From Candidatus Udaeobacter sp. (lineage in GTDB: Bacteria > Verrucomicrobiota > Verrucomicrobiia > Chthoniobacterales > UBA10450), in assembly GCA_013372845.1 (NCBI GenBank), contig JAALOD010000021.1, forward strand, positions 1 through 34,217: DNA of 34,217 bases, written 5' to 3'. Both the position numbers and the translations under genes were made by a program. Under the pieces are notes generated by a model. The model saw nothing but the letters and a program-made list of their open reading frames with translations, did no database searches and was not told the DNA's origin. Each line of letters opens with the position of its first letter. Position 1 is the stretch's first letter. Positions 9,435 through 16,757 of this stretch are shown here, one piece after another.

Positions 9435-9938
9435 TTATTTGGCGGTCGTGTTTTCGAAAAGCCGCCGCTCTTCGCGCCAGACGGCTACCACTGCGAGTGC
9501 CACCAGAATTCCCAGCGAGACTTCGGCGAAGCGATGCGCCGCAGCAATCCATGGCGTCTCTGCACGCGGAATCATCACGATGATCGCAAGCGTGATACAG
9601 GCGTAGCTATAGCCGACCTTTTCCAAACGAAGCACAAACGATATCAGCCCGAGAAGAAGCGTCGCCAGCGCGAATACGAACAGGTTTGGGCCGAAATAGG
9701 TCGATTCGATTGCACCGATCGATGCACCCAGTGCGCTCGCCACGATCCGCTCGATCGCCAATGGCACCGTGTCGCCCAGAGGTGATTGCATGACCACGAC
9801 TGTGGCGATCGCAGCCCAGTATGCCTCAGGCAATCCTACCAGCCGCCCGAGTAATATCGAGATCGTCGCCGCAAGCGCTGTTCGGAAAGCATGCGATAGC
9901 GACGGAAGGTTCTCTCTTTTCCAGGTCCAGAGCTTCAT
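9435..9938 (-). CDS. FUSC-like small integral membrane protein
   Basis: A 167-residue protein with about five membrane helices and short loops. It begins HAFRTALAATISILLGRLVG and has LPEAYWAAIATVVVMQS, GDTVPLAIERIVASALGASI, then two more hydrophobic blocks and a charged C-terminus (WREERRLFENTTAK). The FRTALAAxxxxLLxRLxGLPEAYWAxIATVVVMQ pattern and the ERxxGTxxGA-like stretch match the membrane half of FUSC-family proteins (fusaric acid / aromatic acid exporter group). It lacks the large soluble domains of full exporters, as do many short FUSC_2-type proteins. Transport of aromatic acids is possible but not shown. It follows the SDR at 10070-10975 on the same strand after 130 bases with no visible feature. 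Confidence 0.75.
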   Translation of the reverse strand: MKLWTWKRENLPSLSHAFRTALAATISILLGRLVGLPEAYWAAIATVVVMQSPLGDTVPLAIERIVASALGASIGAIESTYFGPNLFVFALATLLLGLISFVLRLEKVGYSYACITLAIIVMIPRAETPWIAAAHRFAEVSLGILVALAVVAVWREERRLFENTTAK

Positions 9939-10069
9939 GGCCGCTAATCATCTCCGGATTTAGCTGCGGCTGGCAAGCTCGCGCTCATCCGCCGAAGGTC
10001 ATTTAGCAACTTTCTGGCGATAAGCAGACGATCACTACGGCAGAACACGGCTCCTCGAACCAAAGTAGA

Positions 10070-10975
10070 TCAGCCAGTCCATTTCGCGCTTTCTCCAGCG
10101 ACAGCGTCCAAGCATGCGCCACTCACACGATTGGCTGCGTCGGTGCAGAGAAAGACCACGGCTGGCGCGACTTCGTCCGGCTGCATCCATGGTATACCCA
10201 TGACCGAGCTGGGCGCACTCGCGGCGATGGCTTCCTGTTCGGTTGGGTTCTCCGGCGCCTCTTTGCCCGCCGTGTGAATTAACTCTCTCCAGCGACCCGT
10301 ATTTCGCGTCAATGGTGTGTCGACCAATCCTGGCTCAACGCAGTTCACTGTGATTCCATCTTTCCCCACCTCCCAGGCCACGGACTTCATCAAGCCAATA
10401 AGGCCCCACTTCGAGGTAGAATAGGCGGAGCCATTCTTGAAGCCATGCCGGCCCTGCCCAGAGGAAATGATAACAATGCGGCCATACTTGCGAGACAGCA
10501 TGTGCGGAAGCGCGGCGCGCACAGTGTTGGCGGTTCCCTTGACGTTTATGTCGATCACGTTGTTCCAATCTTCCTCGGAAGTATTGGCCAGTGGTCCGTA
10601 GGCTTGAATGCCAGCATTGGCGACGATGATGTCGAGCTTGCCGAATTCCTTCACCGCTCGCTCGACCGCCGCCCTCATAGCTTTTGCATCGCGAATGTCC
10701 GCCTTCACCGGAATCCAATGCCGCTTCGCCCCTTCGACGAGCTTTCCCGTTTGCTCGAGCTGTCCCTCTGTCGCTGATGGATAAGTCAGGTTTGGCGCGG
10801 CGACGGCGCAGATGTCGAGTCCCATCACGTCCGCGCCCGCGGCAGCTAGTGCCGCGCAGATCGCCTGTCCGATGCCACGCGCTGCCCCCGTGACGAGGGC
10901 TGACTTGCCTTCGAGGCTGAAGTTCACATGTGGAGTCTTGTCACCAATATCGTCCGATGAAGTAGCTACGTTCAT
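10070..10975 (-). CDS. short-chain dehydrogenase, carveol-dehydrogenase-like subfamily
   Basis: A 301-residue SDR, longer than the usual 250. Motifs: TGAARGIGQAIC near residue 31, DICAV after the second strand (Asp favours NAD), NAG in IIVANAGIQAYGP, catalytic Ser in VIISSGQGRHG, YxxxK in YSTSKWGLIGLM, and VEPGLVDTP. The insertion between strand 2 and the D(I)R segment, and a long variable region after VDTPLTRN, match the mycofactocin-type/carveol dehydrogenase-like SDRs, which act on bulky alcohols with a tightly held NAD. No mycofactocin genes are visible nearby, so only family membership is claimed. The ATG at 10975 leaves a short polar tail before the fold; an inner start is possible. Confidence 0.88.
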   Translation of the reverse strand: MNVATSSDDIGDKTPHVNFSLEGKSALVTGAARGIGQAICAALAAAGADVMGLDICAVAAPNLTYPSATEGQLEQTGKLVEGAKRHWIPVKADIRDAKAMRAAVERAVKEFGKLDIIVANAGIQAYGPLANTSEEDWNNVIDINVKGTANTVRAALPHMLSRKYGRIVIISSGQGRHGFKNGSAYSTSKWGLIGLMKSVAWEVGKDGITVNCVEPGLVDTPLTRNTGRWRELIHTAGKEAPENPTEQEAIAASAPSSVMGIPWMQPDEVAPAVVFLCTDAANRVSGACLDAVAGESAKWTG

Positions 10976-11140
10976 ATTTTGTAGGATGGAACATACCAGC
11001 TACCACCCGAGAAGTGATCTTAACATTTACAAAATGATTTGACTATCCACAGTAAGCAACAGGCAAAGATTCACCTGTTAGTTGCATGGTCGCCTGCTCT
11101 TTCCGCATGAGTTCGACTTAAGAGGATCTTGGACCCAAGT

Positions 11141-12418
11141 CTACTTCGGTGGCTCCGGCGGCACTGGTTTCGGGCCGAATGCCCTGGCTGTGTCACGCTG
11201 GGGCCGATTCGTTCGAGAGAGGGCCCGCTGGCGCGCCAACTCTGCCGTGCCTTGTTCCTTGTAGGTGGCGCTTGTTAACGAGGCGAGAAACGCCACTAGA
11301 TCATCGATGTCAGGCTCAGTCAGGGCAAGCGGCTGCATATCTTCATCGAGCCAGGGATTGTGCAAACCGTCGCCTTTGTTGTAGTGATCGATCACGTCCC
11401 AAAGCGTCTCTTGCGAGCCGTCGTGAAAGTAAGGCCCCGTCACCAGCACGTTTCTGATGTCCGGCGTCTTAAAGGAGGCAGTGTCCTTCTCCTGTTTCGT
11501 GATGAGAAAGCGGCCCAACACCGACATGTCGTGCTGAATAGCGGCGCGATCGATTGCCGCCGCGTCGGTCGAGTTGATGACCTTCTCCGCCTGGCCCGCC
11601 AGCGCGACGACGTTGTGTCGGATAATACCGATGCCGATGTTATGAAAATCGTTGTCCGTGAAGAGCGTGACGTCTCGTCGAGTCTCCGTTAGCGCATGAC
11701 ATTTATTGCAGCGGGCCTGTGTGTTGAACAGCTCCCAGCCGCGCTTGGCGGAAGCGTCAATCGCGTTGGTGTCGCCAGCGATGAAGTGGTCAAAGGGCGA
11801 ATCAAAGGACAATTGTGTGCGTTCGTAGGACGCGATAGCTCGCAGGAGATCGGGACCGTTAGGCAGGCGGCCAAAGACACGCTGGAATGCCTGCTGGTAT
11901 TCCTCGACACTGGCGATCTGCGCCACAGCCGTATCCAGGCTTGGATTGCCCATCTCGCTGGGATTAACAATCGGGAACCCCGCCTGCTCCTCAAGTGTCT
12001 GAGCCCGGCCATCCCAGAACTGCGTCTTGTTATACATGGCATTGAGAATCGTCGGCGCATTGCGTTGGCCAATCCGGCCTTTTATACCGACGGACGTAGG
12101 TTTTCTGTCCGTGAAGGCGAGGTCTGGATTATGGCAGGTGCTGCACGATACAGTGCCGTCAGCTGACAGACGGCGTTCGAAAAAAAATTTCTGTCCCAGG
12201 GAAATTTTCTCAGGAGTCTGCGGATTGTCAGGTGGAATTGCCTCTCGAGTCAGCTCCGCTGGCGCACCAACTTGTTGAAGCGACTTCGGCTGCGCTAGGC
12301 GGTCCGCTTCCGGATTTGGCGGTCCTTTCGGGCCCACTCTTTTGGCCGAACGTTCGCAGCCGAAAAATAGCGTAGCGGTCCCTGCGAGGATTACACCAAG
12401 GATCAAAAAGCGTTTCAC
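11141..12418 (-). CDS. di-haem cytochrome c peroxidase (MauG/CCP family), lipoprotein
   Basis: With a GTG start at 12418 the protein is about 425 residues. It opens with a lipoprotein signal (VKRFLILGVILAG, then LFFGC as lipobox), so the mature protein should sit on a membrane facing the periplasm. Two haem-binding motifs are present: CSTCH in TVSCSTCHNPDLAFTDRKP and CNKCH in NTQARCNKCHAL. QRNAPTILNAMY and FWDGRAQTLEEQ between them, and FKTPDIRNVLVTGPYFHDGS later, are classic for bacterial di-haem peroxidases, which reduce hydrogen peroxide with electrons from cytochromes. The open frame extends to 12655, but the extra 79 residues precede the signal peptide, so the GTG is preferred even without a strong Shine-Dalgarno. 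It is divergent from the pao operon. Confidence 0.9.
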   Translation of the reverse strand: MKRFLILGVILAGTATLFFGCERSAKRVGPKGPPNPEADRLAQPKSLQQVGAPAELTREAIPPDNPQTPEKISLGQKFFFERRLSADGTVSCSTCHNPDLAFTDRKPTSVGIKGRIGQRNAPTILNAMYNKTQFWDGRAQTLEEQAGFPIVNPSEMGNPSLDTAVAQIASVEEYQQAFQRVFGRLPNGPDLLRAIASYERTQLSFDSPFDHFIAGDTNAIDASAKRGWELFNTQARCNKCHALTETRRDVTLFTDNDFHNIGIGIIRHNVVALAGQAEKVINSTDAAAIDRAAIQHDMSVLGRFLITKQEKDTASFKTPDIRNVLVTGPYFHDGSQETLWDVIDHYNKGDGLHNPWLDEDMQPLALTEPDIDDLVAFLASLTSATYKEQGTAELARQRALSRTNRPQRDTARAFGPKPVPPEPPK

Positions 12419-12728
12419 TTGGAAACGCAGTTTACATGCGCTCCTATCTTTATAGAAGCTGGATAATTCAGTTGGGTTGAATCGAGTCGTGCCTTCGCGG
12501 AAGCCGGCGGCGTTTGTTGGGTCGTAGATGGCCAAGAAATCTTCGATCGCATCTCTCGCGCGGATGGCTGTCACTCTCTCCTTTAGTCGGCGTTGCGGTT
12601 CATTTCTCCGAGGACTGCGATGGAGAAGGTGTCGGAAGACCAACTCCTCCAACAATCACTTGAAACGCGATTTTTTTCCGACCAAACCGCCGATCAAAAT
12701 CGTAATTACCATATGCGAGGAGGCGCTC
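12419..12728. promoter_or_regulatory. divergent intergenic region between peroxidase and pao operon
   Basis: About 310 bases between the proposed starts of two divergent transcripts must hold both promoters. I could not assign -35/-10 boxes or an operator with confidence. Open frames cross it on both strands, but they are simple upstream extensions of the two genes. Confidence 0.4.
12718..12723 (+). promoter_or_regulatory. Shine-Dalgarno deciding the paoA start
   Basis: A perfect AGGAGG stands five bases before GTG 12729. This start places a twin-arginine signal about 20 residues into the protein. It makes the longer ATG/GTG-like starts upstream unlikely. Confidence 0.75.
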
Positions 12729-13403
12729 GTGTCTGATCAAGGCAAGACTCCCGAAGACCCGAAAGCGGAGGCGCACAGCGGTTCCGAATTTCGAAGAACG
12801 ACGCGGCGAACGTTTCTCTCCCGCTTGGGCATGGTGGGATTGCTCGCTTCAGCAGGGCCAATCGCTTCGACACTCGGGGAGCAATCGGACATCGATCCAG
12901 CGCAGTCGCCCGACTTGGAAAATACAGTCCCGGTCACTCTGCGCGTGAACGGAAAGAAATACGACGTGCGAATCGATCCGCGCACGACTCTTCTCGACTG
13001 CCTCCGCGAACACTTGCATCTGACTGGATCGAAGAAGGGATGCGATCACGGCCAGTGCGGGGCGTGCACCGTGCATGTCAATGGCCGGCGGATGAATTCA
13101 TGTTTGTGCCTCGCGGCCATGTATCAAGGCGACGAGATCACGACGATTGAAGGTGTTGGGCAACCGGGAAAGCTGCATCCGATACAGGAAGCGTTTGTTG
13201 CTCACGACGCCTATCAATGTGGGTATTGCACATGCGGGCAAATCATGTCGGCGGTCGCATTGTTGACGGAGCCGTGTGGGCCTGAAGATGCCGACGTAAA
13301 AGAGTTGATGAGCGGCAACATCTGCCGCTGCGGCGCATATCAAAACATTGTCGCGGCAATTCAGAGCGTGCGGCAAAGCGCCAGGCTGGGGAAAGCAGGA
13401 TGA
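12729..13403 (+). CDS. paoA: periplasmic aldehyde oxidoreductase, 2Fe-2S subunit (PaoA/YagT type)
   Basis: With the GTG start this is 224 residues. A twin-arginine signal (RRTTRRTFLSRLGMVGLLAS) sends the folded complex to the periplasm. A plant-type ferredoxin domain follows: CDHGQCGACTVHVNG and the later Cys in RRMNSC bind the first 2Fe-2S cluster. The C-terminal helical domain with CGYCTCGQ and NICRCGAYQNI binds the second. This is the small subunit of xanthine-dehydrogenase-family molybdenum hydroxylases; it passes electrons from the molybdenum site to FAD. In E. coli PaoABC only this subunit has a Tat signal and it carries the others across; the same is expected here, since neither neighbour has a signal peptide. 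The stop overlaps the paoB start (ATGA at 13400-13403), so the two are translationally coupled. Confidence 0.93.
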   Translation: MSDQGKTPEDPKAEAHSGSEFRRTTRRTFLSRLGMVGLLASAGPIASTLGEQSDIDPAQSPDLENTVPVTLRVNGKKYDVRIDPRTTLLDCLREHLHLTGSKKGCDHGQCGACTVHVNGRRMNSCLCLAAMYQGDEITTIEGVGQPGKLHPIQEAFVAHDAYQCGYCTCGQIMSAVALLTEPCGPEDADVKELMSGNICRCGAYQNIVAAIQSVRQSARLGKAG

Positions 13404-14404
13404 AAACGTTCGAACTCTCGCGCGCCGATGATCCCGGACAAGCGATTGCTGCGGGCGCGAAGGCGACGACTGCTCAGCAGGGAGCTGAGATTCGCTTTAT
13501 CGCCGGCGGAACAAACCTGGTCGACTTCATGAAGCTGAACGTGGAGACGCCGCAGACGCTGGTCGATATAACTCATCTGCCGTTCGACAAGATTGAAGCG
13601 CTGCCCGACGGCGGCCTGAGCATCGGCGCAGTGGTCCGCAATTCCGACCTCGCCTATCATCCCGTCGTTCGCAAGAACTACGCTGTCCTCTCCGAAGCAC
13701 TGTTAAGTGGCGCCTCAGTCCAGCTTCGAAACATGGCGACCACTGCGGGTAACCTGTTGCAGCGGACTCGCTGCATGTACTTCCGCGATACGGCAATGCC
13801 CTGCAACAAGCGTCAGCCCGGCTCGGGTTGTGCAGCCATTACGGGAATAAATCGGGGTCTCGCGATTCTTGGCACGAGCGAACATTGCATTGCTTCAAAT
13901 CCGTCCGACATGAATGTGGCGATGGCCGCGCTCGAGGCGACCATTCACATCCGCGGGACGAAAGGTGAACGCAGCATGCCGATCGCCGATTTCCATCTGC
14001 TACCCGGAAGCACGCCCGAGCGTGAAACTGTTTTGGAACCCGGAGACTTGATCACTCATGTCACGCTGCCACCGCCCGCGCCGGGAAGCCGCTCGCTTTA
14101 TTTGAAACTGCGTGACCGCACTTCATTCGAATTCGCACTCGCCTCCGCTGCTGTTGTCGTGACGGTGGCGGGCGGAAAGATCACGCGAGCTCGGGTTGCG
14201 CTTGGCGGCGTGGGCACAAAGCCCTGGCGCTCGCCTGAAGCCGAAGCGGAATTAACCGGTCAGTCAGCGACTCCCGCCGTTTTCCAGAAAGCGGCGGCCG
14301 CAGCACTGCGAGATGCAAAGCCTCAAAGTCAAAATGGATTCAAAGTGGAGTTAGCCAAACGCTGTCTCGCGCATGCTCTGAAACTTGTGACGCAAACCGC
14401 CTGA
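13400..14404 (+). CDS. paoB: periplasmic aldehyde oxidoreductase, FAD subunit with extra Fe-S cysteines (PaoB/YagS type)
   Basis: A 334-residue FAD_binding_5/CO_deh_flav_C subunit. The FAD contacts are IAGGTNLVDFMK near residue 35 and ATTAGNLLQRTRC near 114-125. Cysteines at about 125, 135, 144 and 163 (RCMYFRD, PCNKRQPGSGC, HCIAS) match the pattern by which PaoB holds an additional 4Fe-4S cluster, absent from ordinary xanthine dehydrogenase FAD subunits. That favours a PaoABC-type aldehyde oxidase over a xanthine dehydrogenase. The C-terminal domain has ITRARVALGGVGTKPWR. The role is to take electrons from the 2Fe-2S clusters to FAD and then to an acceptor. It overlaps paoA by four bases and is followed by the Mo subunit after 13 bases. 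Confidence 0.93.
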   Translation: MKTFELSRADDPGQAIAAGAKATTAQQGAEIRFIAGGTNLVDFMKLNVETPQTLVDITHLPFDKIEALPDGGLSIGAVVRNSDLAYHPVVRKNYAVLSEALLSGASVQLRNMATTAGNLLQRTRCMYFRDTAMPCNKRQPGSGCAAITGINRGLAILGTSEHCIASNPSDMNVAMAALEATIHIRGTKGERSMPIADFHLLPGSTPERETVLEPGDLITHVTLPPPAPGSRSLYLKLRDRTSFEFALASAAVVVTVAGGKITRARVALGGVGTKPWRSPEAEAELTGQSATPAVFQKAAAAALRDAKPQSQNGFKVELAKRCLAHALKLVTQTA

Positions 14405-14417
14405 CAGACCGCGAAAT

Positions 14418-16694
14418 ATGCCGACCACACAACAAAACGCGGCGTCGTCGGTCATCGGCCAACAGACACCGCGCATAGACGGCCCGCTCAAGGTCACTGG
14501 AAAGGCGATGTACGCGTCGGATTTTCCGTTTCCGGGCATCTTGTACGCAGTTCCGGTCCAAGCGACAATCGCGAACGGCAGACTGCAAAAGCTCGATACG
14601 AGCGAGGCTGAGAAAATGCCGGGCGTGCGCGCGATTTTTCATCGCGGAAACATCGGGAAAATTTTTCGCTCGGTGCTCGGACCAGGGCAGCTCGAAGGGA
14701 TTACTGATGAGCGTCGTCCGCCGTTGGAAGATGATGTCATTCGCTACTATGGCCAATACATTGCTTTGGCGGTGGCCGACACATTCGAGAACGCCAGAGC
14801 TGCTGCCGATGCGGTCCGAGCAAGCTACAACGAGCAAAAACCCAACGTTAATCTGGATCTCCAACCGGATAACAAGTCTGACGTGGTTGAAACTACGCGC
14901 GGTCCGCGAAAGCGGTTACAGAGCGAACGCGGCGACCCTGAGACCGCTTTCACGAGCGCACCCGTAAAGGTTGACCAGACTTACGTCACACCGGCGGAAA
15001 CGCACAACCCGATCGAATTACAGGGAACGACCGCGATGTGGGACGGCTCGATGCTGACGATCTACGAAGAATCGCAGGGAATTTTCAACCTTCGAAGTGT
15101 TCTTGCGCAGATGTTCGGGTTACCGAAAGAAAACGTGCGCGTCATCACGAAGTTCGTCGGCTCAGGATTCGGCAGCAAGCTGTGGCCATGGACGCATTGT
15201 GCGCTCGCGGTCGCAGCCGCGCGGCAACTTGGCAAACCCGTCAAACTCGTGATCAGCCGCAAGATGATGTTTCAGTCAGCCGGGCATCGCCCTCGCACTC
15301 AGCAACGCGTGCGGCTCGGCGCCACCGGCGAAGGAAAGCTCGTCTCGCTCATGCACGAGTATGTCAACGACCGCGCGATGCTCGATGGCTATCGCGAAAG
15401 CTGTGGCGAGGCTACGCCCTACCACTACAGTGTGCCGAACCTTCGAGTGAAGTGGGGCCTCGCCAGCCGCAATATCGGCTCGCCGACCGCGATGCGCGGT
15501 CCCGGCGCTGTCCCGGGACTGTTTGCGACCGAATCGGCAATGAATGAACTGGCCGATCAGCTCGAAATCGATCCCGTTCAGCTCCGCGTTCTCAACGAAC
15601 CGAAGATCGATGAGGGAAAAAAAATTCCGTTTTCGTCTCGGCATTATCTCGAATGCCTGCAGCTTGGCGCGGAGAAGTTTGGCTGGTCGAAGCGAACTTC
15701 CGAAGTGGGATCGATGAAGCGCGACGGTTTGATTCTCGGATGGGGCGTGGCCGGTTGCGCCTGGATCGCTGGCAGATTTCCTGCCGAGGCGAATGTGGAG
15801 CTTCGCAATGATGGAAGCGCCCGTGTTGCGTCCGGCACTCAAGACATCGGCACCGGCACCTACACGATCCTCGCGCAGCTGGTCGCGGACAAAGCCGGTG
15901 TGCCGCTTAACAAAGTCGAAGTAGTGCTGGGGGATACATCGCTTCCGCCAGGACCAATCTCAGGCGGATCATTGGTAACGGGGTCGATGGTTCCCGCTGT
16001 TTTCACCGCAGCTGACAACGCGATCACTTCACTACTCAAGGTTGCCACCACCGCACCCGGGACCGGATTTGAAAACCGCAAGCCTGACGAGCTCGCTTTC
16101 GAAACTGGACGCGTCTTCGTTAAGGCTGACGGTCCTGCCAACGGTGTCTCGTTTGCAGACTTGCTTCGCCGTGCCAACATGCGCCTGGTCACGGGCAACG
16201 GTAAATCCGAAGGGACACTCGATGAGAAGAAACCGAAAGTCTCGCTGCATTCGTACGGTTGCCACTTTGTCGAAGTCACCTGGCAACCCGCGACCGCTCG
16301 GCTACGGGTTAATCGGGTTGTGACAGTCATCGACGCCGGGCGCATTATTAATCCGCTGGCGGGGCGCAACCAAATCGAAGGGGCGATTGTGATGGGCATT
16401 GGCATGGCGCTGTTGGAACACACAATTTACGACCCGCAGAACGGCGCGCCGATCAATTCAAACCTCGCTGACTACCTCATGGCGGTGAACGCCGATGTCC
16501 CGCAGTTCGATGTGCATTTCCTCGATTATCCCGACACAGACGTGAACCCGCTGGGCGCTCGCGGAATTGGAGAAATCGGCCTGGCCGGTGTCGCGGCTGC
16601 GATCACAGCTGCTACCTATCACGCCACAGGCGTGCGCGTGCGTGAACTACCAATCAGAATCGAGGACCTCCTCCCATCTTCGATTTTGGCCTAA
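14418..16694 (+). CDS. paoC: molybdenum-binding catalytic subunit, copy 1 (PaoC/YagR type)
   Basis: A 758-residue large subunit of a molybdenum hydroxylase. The N-terminal a/b hammerhead domain has GKAMYASDFPFPGILYAVPV; the molybdopterin-binding part has GSGFGSKLWPWTH (near 247), RGPGAVPGLFATESAMNELA and GTQDIGTGTYTILAQL. The catalytic Glu lies in GARGIGEIGLAG at residue 719. Such enzymes hydroxylate aldehydes or N-heterocycles at a Mo site, with water as oxygen source. It has no signal peptide and is presumably exported bound to PaoA. ATG 14418 is supported by alignment with the second copy, whose N-terminus starts the same way (MPTT). A very similar gene follows. What the enzyme oxidises cannot be told from sequence. 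Confidence 0.94.
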   Translation: MPTTQQNAASSVIGQQTPRIDGPLKVTGKAMYASDFPFPGILYAVPVQATIANGRLQKLDTSEAEKMPGVRAIFHRGNIGKIFRSVLGPGQLEGITDERRPPLEDDVIRYYGQYIALAVADTFENARAAADAVRASYNEQKPNVNLDLQPDNKSDVVETTRGPRKRLQSERGDPETAFTSAPVKVDQTYVTPAETHNPIELQGTTAMWDGSMLTIYEESQGIFNLRSVLAQMFGLPKENVRVITKFVGSGFGSKLWPWTHCALAVAAARQLGKPVKLVISRKMMFQSAGHRPRTQQRVRLGATGEGKLVSLMHEYVNDRAMLDGYRESCGEATPYHYSVPNLRVKWGLASRNIGSPTAMRGPGAVPGLFATESAMNELADQLEIDPVQLRVLNEPKIDEGKKIPFSSRHYLECLQLGAEKFGWSKRTSEVGSMKRDGLILGWGVAGCAWIAGRFPAEANVELRNDGSARVASGTQDIGTGTYTILAQLVADKAGVPLNKVEVVLGDTSLPPGPISGGSLVTGSMVPAVFTAADNAITSLLKVATTAPGTGFENRKPDELAFETGRVFVKADGPANGVSFADLLRRANMRLVTGNGKSEGTLDEKKPKVSLHSYGCHFVEVTWQPATARLRVNRVVTVIDAGRIINPLAGRNQIEGAIVMGIGMALLEHTIYDPQNGAPINSNLADYLMAVNADVPQFDVHFLDYPDTDVNPLGARGIGEIGLAGVAAAITAATYHATGVRVRELPIRIEDLLPSSILA

Positions 16695-16696
16695 CG

Positions 16697-16744
16697 ATGA
16701 AAGCGTTGTCGCGGATAACAAAGCGTGTCGCAGAAAAAGCCTAA
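16697..16744 (+). pseudogene. relic of the start of the XdhC-type chaperone gene
   Basis: Between the two Mo-subunit genes a 16-codon frame (MKALSRITKRVAEKA then stop) aligns with the first residues of the real chaperone gene at 19035 (MKALQQIINCVAENP). Both begin three to five bases after an identical gene end (SSILA, then CCTAACGA). This is what a tandem duplication of the Mo-subunit gene together with the first bases of the next gene would leave. It may still be translated as a tiny peptide, with no expected function. Confidence 0.75.
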
Positions 16745-16757
16745 CGAGTAAACGACC

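Noticed and set aside
12528-12728. Upstream extension of paoA
   Set aside because: The perfect AGGAGG before GTG 12729 and the Tat signal position make the longer N-terminus unlikely.
15276-15842. Long minus-strand frame inside the first Mo-subunit gene
   Set aside because: Antisense shadow of a strongly conserved gene; a similar shadow appears in the paralogue (for example 16788-17342 and 17981-18529).
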